From assembly GCF_014230305.1 (NCBI RefSeq), contig NZ_JACLAU010000028.1, forward strand, positions 1 to 44,426: 44,426 bases of DNA, written 5' to 3'. Under the pieces are notes generated by a model that was not told the DNA's origin, made no database searches, and saw only the letters and a program-made list of their open reading frames with translations. Numbering within the stretch: position 1 is the stretch's first letter; each line of letters opens with the position of its first letter. The translations under genes and the position numbers were made by a program. Positions 1 through 6,206 of this stretch are shown here, one piece after another. The stretch comes from Novosphingobium aerophilum (GTDB lineage: Bacteria; Pseudomonadota; Alphaproteobacteria; Sphingomonadales; Sphingomonadaceae).

Positions 1-536
1 AGATCGGCAGGCAGCAGGGCATTGCGATAGCGCCCGCCTTTGCCGCGCTCCACCCGCAGGAGCATGCGTTTGCTGTCGACATCGCGGACCTTGAGCATGG
101 TCACCTCGGCAGCGCGCAGGCCAGCCCCATATGCGACCGACAGCGCCGCCTTGTGCTTGAGGCAGTTGGTGGCTCCCAGCAGCTGCGCCACCTCGTCACG
201 GCTGAGGACAACGGGCAAGGCACGAGGGTTCTTGACCGTATGGAGCCTGCGGGACAGGTCAGGGCGGTCAATTGTGTGCGTGAAGAAGAAGCGCAGGGCA
301 GAAACGATGCTGTTGAAGGTGGGGATGCCCAGGCCCGCCTCGCGCTGTTCGACCTGGAATTGCCGCAGATCCTCGACAGTCGCGGTATCGGGAGGACGGC
401 CAAGATAAGTGGCAAACCGAGCGACATGGCGCACATAGTCGAACTGGGTCTTCCGGGCGAAGCGGCGCATGTTCATGTCTTCGATCATGCGTTGCCGCAG
501 CGAGCTGGCGGGGGCATCGGACAGAACGTTGGTCAT
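1..536 (-). CDS. Tyrosine recombinase / site-specific integrase, IS91-associated type (partial, C-terminus beyond window)
   Basis: The frame is open from an ATG at 536 to the window edge (178 codons), preceded by a good ribosome binding site (AAGGAG, reverse strand, about 543-549). The N-terminal part has the SAM-like core-binding domain (about residues 10-95, with a YVRHVARFATYLGR segment). It leads into the catalytic domain, whose first catalytic arginine lies in the motif AYGAGLRAAEV, followed by KVRDVD and RVERGKGGRYR. The remaining catalytic residues (HxxR, H, Y) would lie outside the window. This subtype is known as the recombinase that travels beside IS91-family transposases; that association is recalled from the family and the transposase is not visible here. 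It is likely part of a mobile element entering the window from the left. It could instead be a solitary integrase. Confidence 0.85.
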   Translation of the reverse strand, partial: MTNVLSDAPASSLRQRMIEDMNMRRFARKTQFDYVRHVARFATYLGRPPDTATVEDLRQFQVEQREAGLGIPTFNSIVSALRFFFTHTIDRPDLSRRLHTVKNPRALPVVLSRDEVAQLLGATNCLKHKAALSVAYGAGLRAAEVTMLKVRDVDSKRMLLRVERGKGGRYRNALLPAD

Positions 537-690
537 CGTACGACTCCTTGGTTGAAAGGAGCCGCGATCGTCTGCCTACTCGCCGCAGACCTCAACTTCG
601 ACCAGGCTGCAGATCAGCGGGCTGACCTCAAGGCAAGCACCACTCCCGCGCCAGCGGGTTCGTACATGTCCCAGTTCCCCCCAAAGAATC
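537..690. other. Probable end region of the mobile element, no gene
   Basis: These 150 bases separate the recombinase start from the conserved chromosomal gene to its right. They hold the recombinase ribosome binding site and no convincing ORF. If the recombinase belongs to an IS91-like element, the element terminus should lie here. A GTTC at about 657-660 resembles the target-type tetranucleotide of that family, but I see no clear hairpin that fixes the boundary. Confidence 0.3.
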
Positions 691-1407
691 TCACCCCGCC
701 CCATAATCCCCCACCGCCGTCCCGTCATCGTACCGCGCGCCATCCTCTTCCCACCAGCGTTCGCCCTTGCGCGCATCCTCTTCGTTGGAGGCCTGCCATT
801 GCGCATAGAGCTGCGCGGTGCGGGGGCTGGTGCGTTCGATAATGTCCTCGCGCAGGCGGGCGAGGTTGTCCTCGATCGACTGGCGCACCTCTTCGGCGCT
901 GACCGGATTGCGGAATTCCTTCTCCCATTCCGCGCGCCACTGCTTCTTCAGGCGCTTGAGCTCGGTCTGGGTGACCATGCCGAGGCGCGTCTGGGTGGCG
1001 GCGAAGCGGGTGGGGGCGCGGTTTCTCAGCAGGAACATCAGCAGCCGGTCGTTGCGCACGATCCGGGTGCCGACCAGCTTGCCATAGGAATAGACCGGCT
1101 CCTCCGTGCCGTTGATCGCGCGGTCCATCGCGATGTCCTCCAGCCGCTGGACCCCGGCGGCGAGCGCCTCCTCCCACGCCTTGCGGAACGAGGCGGCCTT
1201 GGGATGGCGGCGGAGCTGGTACGCGCCCGCGGGGGTCATGTTGACCGCGTGCGCGGCGGCGCGGATCGAGCCGGTGGCCAGCAGCGCCTCGATGAAGCCG
1301 CGCTGCCGTTCGGGGGTCCAGCCATCGAAGCGCGGGCTGTGCCGCGGCACCGGATCGAAGGCGGGGACCGGGTGCGTGCCGGGGGCGGGGCGGGTGCGGT
1401 CGATCAT
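691..1407 (-). CDS. Conserved hypothetical protein with N-terminal helix-turn-helix
   Basis: A 238-residue protein begins at the ATG at 1407; a GTG at 1458 in the same frame is an alternative start, and neither has a clear ribosome binding site. After a proline-rich N-terminus, the segment DGWTPERQRGFIEAL...GSIRAAAHAVNMTPAGAYQLRRH looks like a helix-turn-helix resembling those of phage terminase small subunits. It is followed by an alpha-helical, strongly charged region (VRNDRLLMFLLRNRAPTRF, then KRLKKQWRAEWEKEF) and an acidic, Trp-rich tail. I recall similar uncharacterised proteins as common in sphingomonad chromosomes, so it is probably a host gene and not phage cargo. DNA binding is inferred from the HTH only. 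It lies downstream of and in the same direction as the GGDEF gene, 142 bases away. Confidence 0.75.
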   Translation of the reverse strand: MIDRTRPAPGTHPVPAFDPVPRHSPRFDGWTPERQRGFIEALLATGSIRAAAHAVNMTPAGAYQLRRHPKAASFRKAWEEALAAGVQRLEDIAMDRAINGTEEPVYSYGKLVGTRIVRNDRLLMFLLRNRAPTRFAATQTRLGMVTQTELKRLKKQWRAEWEKEFRNPVSAEEVRQSIEDNLARLREDIIERTSPRTAQLYAQWQASNEEDARKGERWWEEDGARYDDGTAVGDYGAG

Positions 1408-1549
1408 CGGAGGCAGGCTCGCGCAGCTTGCGGGGGGCGGGGGGCGCGGATCCTGCACCGGATCGGGGTCTGTAGGACAGCCCCCGTGGCGCGGGGGGAG
1501 GCCGGAGGCCGGGGTCGGGGGAGAGCGGAGGCGGCCGGCCCGGCGGGGT

Positions 1550-2719
1550 TCAGGCCGCCTTGGGCGGTCCCGCGATCAGGCGCACCTGGGCGCTGGCCCG
1601 GACGATCCGGTTGCGGCCGTCCTTCTTGGCGATGTAGAGCGCCTCGTCCGCGGCGCGCAGCGCCTCGCGCGAATCCGGATATTCGAAGACATCGGCGATC
1701 CCGGCCGAGAAGGTGACCTTGCCGAAGGGAATGTCGGTCGCCCGGTTGACCATGCGGCGTTCGGCCAGGGCATCGCGCGTCTCGTCCAGCCGGTCATAGG
1801 CTTCGTCCAGCGGCAGGCCGCGGAACAGGACGACGAATTCCTCCCCCCCGTGGCGGGCCACGTGGCAGCGGTCGTCCGAAATCTCGTTCAGGGCGCAGGC
1901 CACCGCGCGCAGCACCCGGTCGCCGGCATCGTGGCCGTGGGTGTCGTTGATCCGCTTGAACCGGTCGATGTCGCAGAACGCGACGCAGAGCGGATCGCCT
2001 TCTGCCTGTGCGGCGACCAGCTCGCGGGCCAGGCGGTGCTCGAAGGCGCGGCGGTTGGGCAGGCCGGTCAGGTGGTCCAGCTCGGCGTGGCGCCGGGTCT
2101 CTTCCAGGCTGCGATGCAGCGCCCGGGTCTCCTGCTCGGACCGGACCATGTGCCGTTCGATGTCGTGCGTGCGCTCGATCATGGTGCGGGCGATCGCCAG
2201 CACGTCGGCCAGCATGGCCCCGGCGTCGCCCCCCTGTTGCAGCCCGTCCACCTGGTCGCGCAGGGCGGCGCTGTACTCGGTGGTGGCGGTGCGGGCCTGG
2301 GTGGTGGTCTGGCTGAAGCTTTCGAGGTTGCGCTCGAGCCGCTCCATCAGCCGGGCCACGGCCGCCAGCTCGTCCTGCACGCCTTCGCCGCGCCGGAAGC
2401 CGACCAGCCAGTCGAGCGAGACGGGTTCGGCGGCGCGTTCCCGCTCGGCCACGGCCAGGGCCAGGCGCGGGTCGTTGCCGGTCACGCAGTCGTAAGCGGC
2501 GAGCAGGGTGGACTGCGACAGGCGCAGGTGGTGGCGGCCGAGGAAGCCGGCCATTTCGGCGAAGATCGCGTCGGGGCCGTGCGGCTCCGTGTCGTGCGGG
2601 TCGCCGTCATCGGCCCACCCGGCATCCGGTGCGGACGCCGGCTGCGGTCCGGACAGCAGCGAACGGAGCCGACCGAGGAGTCCGGGGGCGCGGGGCGGGC
2701 GGGGATCGGGCACGGGCAT
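1550..2719 (-). CDS. Soluble diguanylate cyclase (GGDEF domain)
   Basis: This 389-residue protein makes the second messenger c-di-GMP from two GTP. Residues 1-205 are a largely helical region with no membrane segment and no recognised sensor. A helical linker (about 170-212) leads to a complete GGDEF domain: DHLTGLPNRR at 215-224, FCDIDRFKRINDTHGH at 248-263, and the active-site signature GGEEF at 291-295 inside RHGGEEFVV. The Glu variant is normal in active cyclases. The RxxD inhibitory site expected just before the signature is not present (SDDRC there), so feedback inhibition by product through that site is unlikely. The gene follows the Tad-type genes on the same strand, 106 bases after the second TadE-like gene, which fits control of surface attachment, although co-transcription is unproven. 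Confidence 0.92.
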   Translation of the reverse strand: MPVPDPRPPRAPGLLGRLRSLLSGPQPASAPDAGWADDGDPHDTEPHGPDAIFAEMAGFLGRHHLRLSQSTLLAAYDCVTGNDPRLALAVAERERAAEPVSLDWLVGFRRGEGVQDELAAVARLMERLERNLESFSQTTTQARTATTEYSAALRDQVDGLQQGGDAGAMLADVLAIARTMIERTHDIERHMVRSEQETRALHRSLEETRRHAELDHLTGLPNRRAFEHRLARELVAAQAEGDPLCVAFCDIDRFKRINDTHGHDAGDRVLRAVACALNEISDDRCHVARHGGEEFVVLFRGLPLDEAYDRLDETRDALAERRMVNRATDIPFGKVTFSAGIADVFEYPDSREALRAADEALYIAKKDGRNRIVRASAQVRLIAGPPKAA

Positions 2720-2757
2720 GGTTCGATGAACGGCACCGGTGCGGCGGAATTAAGCGC

Positions 2758-2802
2758 CGGAGCCCCGGTGCGGGCCCCGGCGCGGGCCCCGTCGCGGGCT
2801 CT
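2758..2802. repeat. GC-rich 12-bp tandem repeat, about three copies
   Basis: In the gap between the GGDEF gene and the second TadE-like gene, a 12-base unit close to GGCGCGGGCCCC occurs three times with one to three mismatches. It is self-complementary in part (GGGCCC), so it could fold in the mRNA between the two genes. No T-run follows, so I do not call it a terminator. Confidence 0.5.
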
Positions 2803-2825
2803 CGCCCGGCCCGGTCCCGCGGTGC

Positions 2826-3551
2826 TCAGCAGGTCGAGCGGCTGGACGTGGGCGAGGGGTTGGCCAGTCCGGCGCCCGGATAGGGGCTGCCGCCGGTCAA
2901 GTCGCGGTCGTCGCGGACATAGACCGCCGCCGAACGGTAGATCAGCGGGGCCGCGGCGCCGCCCACGTTGAAGAAGATCGGCCGGTACTGGTAATAGACC
3001 TCGACGAACATGATCGCCGAGTTGGAATCCGCCGTCAGCAGGCTGCCCGAGGGGCCCATGCCGGCGAAGCTGGTGCCGGTGGCCGTGCCCGTGCCCTGGA
3101 CGCCGTACTTGGACGCCCAGGTGGTCAGCCCGCGGCAGCGCTGCCAGTGGATCCACTGTCCGCCGGCGTTGTTCTGTTCCAGGCTGGACAGGATCACCCG
3201 GCCGTTCTGGTACATCTGGAGGCCGGGGTATTGCAGGTCGATCGCGGCGAACAGGTCGTTGACGTCGAACTCGCGCATCACCGCGCCGCCGCTGCCGCTG
3301 GCCTGCTTGGCGCGCGAGGCGTTGTCGGCCATCATCACCGCGGCCTGGCTGACGCGCATGTAGGTGGTCGCCATGTTGGCCAGTTCGATCGTGCCGAGGC
3401 CCGCGCCCGACAGGACCGGCATGACCATCGCGAATTCGACCGCGGAGATCGCCCGCCGATCGCGCCGCAGGCGGCCGAGCAGGCCGCGCCAGCGGTCCAG
3501 GCGGGACGGCCTCGCCGATCCGGCCGGTGGCGCAGGAGCCGCCGCGGTCAT
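2826..3551 (-). CDS. TadE-like pilus assembly protein
   Basis: A 241-residue protein with the TadE family layout: a short basic cytoplasmic N-terminus (RLRRDRR), then a type IV pilin-like hydrophobic helix with a glutamate near its start (AISAVEFAMVMPVLSGAGLGTIELAN, about residues 38-63), then a polar secreted domain. The start is the ATG at 3551, which overlaps the stop of the preceding TadE-like gene (ATGA), so the two are translationally coupled. The extracellular part is rich in Gly, Ser, Thr and aromatic residues and contains YVEVYYQYRP-like strands. TadE-family proteins are pseudopilins or envelope components of tight-adherence (Flp) pilus machines; the exact role of this paralogue is inferred. 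Confidence 0.85.
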   Translation of the reverse strand: MTAAAPAPPAGSARPSRLDRWRGLLGRLRRDRRAISAVEFAMVMPVLSGAGLGTIELANMATTYMRVSQAAVMMADNASRAKQASGSGGAVMREFDVNDLFAAIDLQYPGLQMYQNGRVILSSLEQNNAGGQWIHWQRCRGLTTWASKYGVQGTGTATGTSFAGMGPSGSLLTADSNSAIMFVEVYYQYRPIFFNVGGAAAPLIYRSAAVYVRDDRDLTGGSPYPGAGLANPSPTSSRSTC

Positions 3552-4159
3552 GGGCACACCTGGCGCGCACCCCAGCCCGGCTGGGTCGCGAAGGGCTGGT
3601 TCTTCAGGATGGTCTTGGCCGTGATCGAGGTGGTCGGCGACAGGCCCAAGGCCCGGCCTGCGGGGATGAAGCTGGGATAGCTGACCGTCGCGGTGAATTC
3701 GACGATGTCGTTCGCTCCGCCCAGGCCATCGCGCGCCAGATCGGCGTCCCAGCGGTTGTTGCTGTTGATGTCCTGAAAGCACTCGCCGGCGTCGTACTGG
3801 CCGTTGCTGTTGCTGTCGGTGAAGTCCTCGGGCTTGTTGACCCTGGAATAGGACGGATAGTTGTCCCGGTCGAAGGTCACCGTCGCGCTGGGCATCACGT
3901 TCTTGATCTGGGTGGTGACCATCTGATCGATCGAGGTCTGGTTGCTGGCGCCGGTCTGCAGGGACGAGTTGCGCCCGGCCTGCAGCATGGTCCCTTCCAG
4001 CACCGAGCGCATGTAGACGTTGATGCCGAATTCGAGGGCGCCGAACACCATCATCAGCATGACCGGCATGATCAGGCCGAATTCGACCAGCGCGGCGCCT
4101 TCGCGGTCGGCCGGAAGCCGGCGAAGACGTGCGGACAATCCTTCATGGCGGCAGGGCAT
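3548..4159 (-). CDS. TadE-like protein with tandem calcium-loop-like motifs
   Basis: A 203-residue protein. The N-terminal pilin-like helix is GAALVEFGLIMPVMLMMVFGALEF (about residues 21-44, split here only for description), with the conserved glutamate at 26, characteristic of the TadE family. The exported domain carries two adjacent loops resembling EF-hand or dockerin calcium sites: D115-N117-N119-Q121-D123-E126 and D130-N132-N134-R136-D138-D140. Calcium binding is inferred from spacing only. The gene begins 10 bases after the TadG-like gene and overlaps the next TadE-like gene by four bases, so the three form one transcription unit. Confidence 0.88.
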   Translation of the reverse strand: MPCRHEGLSARLRRLPADREGAALVEFGLIMPVMLMMVFGALEFGINVYMRSVLEGTMLQAGRNSSLQTGASNQTSIDQMVTTQIKNVMPSATVTFDRDNYPSYSRVNKPEDFTDSNSNGQYDAGECFQDINSNNRWDADLARDGLGGANDIVEFTATVSYPSFIPAGRALGLSPTTSITAKTILKNQPFATQPGWGARQVCP

Positions 4160-4169
4160 GGCGGCGGCC

Positions 4170-6047
4170 TCAGCTCTTCAGGCGCAGGTCGGCGACCTGG
4201 CTGGCGATCTGGCGGAACGTGTCGTTCAGCGTAGCGGCATTGCTGGCGTAGAACGCCTTGCCGGGGGCGCAGCTCTGCATCTGCGGCGTCAGGCTCTGGC
4301 CGAAGCCGATGAACCACAGGGTATAGCCCATGGCCCGGGCATTGGCGCAGGCCGTGGTGAAGCGGGCGTTGTGGTAGTTGTAGAGGTTCCCACCCGAGGG
4401 GGCCACGCGGTTGTCGATATCCTCAAGCCCGTAGCTGCTGTAGACATCGCCGTTGGGCGCCAGCTCGCCATCGGTCAGCATGATGATGTGACGGCTGATG
4501 GACGGAAGGTTCCCATCATTGACGTTGGCCGACATGATCCCGTTGGGATTGGCCAGTCGGGCACCCCAGATCATGCCGATGTCGTGATAGGTATTGCCCC
4601 GGGCGATCAAGGTCCCGAGGTAGTTTTCCAGCCAACCCGGCACAGTGGTGGCGCTGCTGGTGTCCACCGTGGTGAACTTCATCGCCGGAGGAACGCAGTA
4701 CTCCTGCTCCGAGAAATAGTTGGCGGTGCTATCGAGCTGGGCCCTCTGCCAGCGGTTGTAGACCAGCCGGCCGATGTAGGGGTGCCACCGGGTCGCATCG
4801 TTGGTCGGCGCCGATGTCACGTCGTGGTCAAAGGCTCCGCTGGGGGCGACATTGTTCGTGAACAGCGAGTTGACGGTGTCGCGTTCTTCGACGCAGCCAT
4901 CCCAAGTGTGCATCGTGCTGTAGTAACCGGTGGCCGTCGCAGCCTGCGACGCGAAGCTGATCACGTCGTAGGTCCCCCGCGTCTGCACGGTCGCCCCGTT
5001 CGACGTGCTCGAGGGCAGGTCGACCCCGGTCAGGATCTCCACCGGGGCCCGGGCCTTCAGTCGCGAGGTGTCGAGCGTTGCCACCCGGTAAGTGAAGGGC
5101 TGGGTGGGGTTCAGGCGCCAGCCATTCTGCGTGGTCGAGGTTTCCCTCCGCCGGCACGTCCCGCCCGAATAGCTGACGAAGGAGTAGGTCCTGGTCGACG
5201 TCGCCGGGGCATTGGCCCAGGTGTTGCACGCGCTGGAGCTCGGCTGGCTCGAGCTGACGATCGTGAACGGAAAGTTCGGCGTGTCGAAGTTGAACAGCTT
5301 GGTCGAATAAGGCGTTGCGCTGGTGAGATAGCTGCTTGGAATGTCGCCGCTGTCCACCAGGTTGCCGATGTTGACGGTCCCGGCATAGGGCACGAAACCG
5401 AAGCGCAACCGGGCCGAGCCGTTGTTCGGCATGGCGAGCGCCATCGTGTAGTAGAACTGGCGGACCGCCTCCTTCAGCGCGACGATCTTCGAGCCGGAAC
5501 CCGAATTGCAATTCGATCCGTTCGGAGCACAGGCCATCGATCCGGTCACGTCGAGGATGAACATCACGTCGACGTTGGAGATCTGGTATTCCGCACTGCA
5601 GGTGGTGCTCAGCGTGAAGCTGTTGCGGTTGACCATCTTCATGATCGTGGTCGGCATCTGGGTCGATGCCGTACCGCTGATCACGCCGTTGCCGGCGTCG
5701 GTGGGGGTGAAGGTGGTTCCGGTCGCGCCCGTTCCGGCGGACAGGAAGTTGAAGTTGAACATCGCCGTGGCCTTGGCGATCTCGGCCGAGCCCCAGGTGC
5801 CCGACTTGGCCTGGGCGCGACGGCCGGCCAGCACGCCTGCGTCGCAGGCTGCCTGCAGCGTGGTCTGGGTCAGATAGGCCCGGCCCATGTCGACCCCGGC
5901 GCCGACGAGCAGCAGGATCGGCGGGGTCACCGCGGCGGCCAGTCCGAGGACGTTGCCGCTGCGGTCCTTCCGCAGGCGACCGAGAAGGGTGTCTGCCCGG
6001 CGACGGGTGACGCGGTCAGGGCGAATGCAAAGGCGCGCGTTAACCAT
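4170..6047 (-). CDS. TadG-like pilus assembly protein with von Willebrand A-type domain
   Basis: A 625-residue membrane-anchored protein. A basic N-terminus is followed by one hydrophobic helix (about residues 32-52) with the TadG hallmark GAGVDMGRAYLTQTTLQAACDA just after it. A von Willebrand A-type domain starts at about 158: FILDVTGSM supplies the metal-site residues D166, T168 and S170, and MLTDGE at about 523-528 supplies the later aspartate. Many cysteines (CAPNGSNC, CNTW, CRRR, CVEE, CVPP) suggest disulfides in the periplasm. TadG-family proteins act in the envelope with Flp/Tad pili. It is the first gene of the three-gene block. The core tad genes (ATPase, secretin, prepilin peptidase) are not in this window. 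Confidence 0.9.
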   Translation of the reverse strand: MVNARLCIRPDRVTRRRADTLLGRLRKDRSGNVLGLAAAVTPPILLLVGAGVDMGRAYLTQTTLQAACDAGVLAGRRAQAKSGTWGSAEIAKATAMFNFNFLSAGTGATGTTFTPTDAGNGVISGTASTQMPTTIMKMVNRNSFTLSTTCSAEYQISNVDVMFILDVTGSMACAPNGSNCNSGSGSKIVALKEAVRQFYYTMALAMPNNGSARLRFGFVPYAGTVNIGNLVDSGDIPSSYLTSATPYSTKLFNFDTPNFPFTIVSSSQPSSSACNTWANAPATSTRTYSFVSYSGGTCRRRETSTTQNGWRLNPTQPFTYRVATLDTSRLKARAPVEILTGVDLPSSTSNGATVQTRGTYDVISFASQAATATGYYSTMHTWDGCVEERDTVNSLFTNNVAPSGAFDHDVTSAPTNDATRWHPYIGRLVYNRWQRAQLDSTANYFSEQEYCVPPAMKFTTVDTSSATTVPGWLENYLGTLIARGNTYHDIGMIWGARLANPNGIMSANVNDGNLPSISRHIIMLTDGELAPNGDVYSSYGLEDIDNRVAPSGGNLYNYHNARFTTACANARAMGYTLWFIGFGQSLTPQMQSCAPGKAFYASNAATLNDTFRQIASQVADLRLKS

Positions 6048-6139
6048 TCCGATGAAACCCGATGTGAGTAGAATCCTCAGCCGGGATAGCGGGTTCGGGG
6101 TTAAGACTTCGTTTGCGCGATCCTCTGGGAACCCTTTAC

Positions 6140-6145
6140 ATTATA
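6140..6145 (-). promoter_or_regulatory. Candidate -10 box for the TadG/TadE block
   Basis: A perfect TATAAT reads on the reverse strand in the 159-base gap upstream of the TadG-like gene, in a locally AT-rich stretch. The hexamer about 17 bases upstream (TCCGGA) is a poor -35 match, so the promoter may need an activator. It would give a leader of roughly 85 bases. Confidence 0.35.
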
Positions 6146-6206
6146 GTGGTTTACACCGCGTTTCCGGAGCCCTTCGGGAAGCCCACGTAGTGGCCCGGAA
6201 CCACGG

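Noticed and set aside
691..1407. Phage terminase small subunit
   Set aside because: The HTH is reminiscent, but no terminase large subunit, portal or other phage gene is nearby, and the protein type is familiar from sphingomonad chromosomes.
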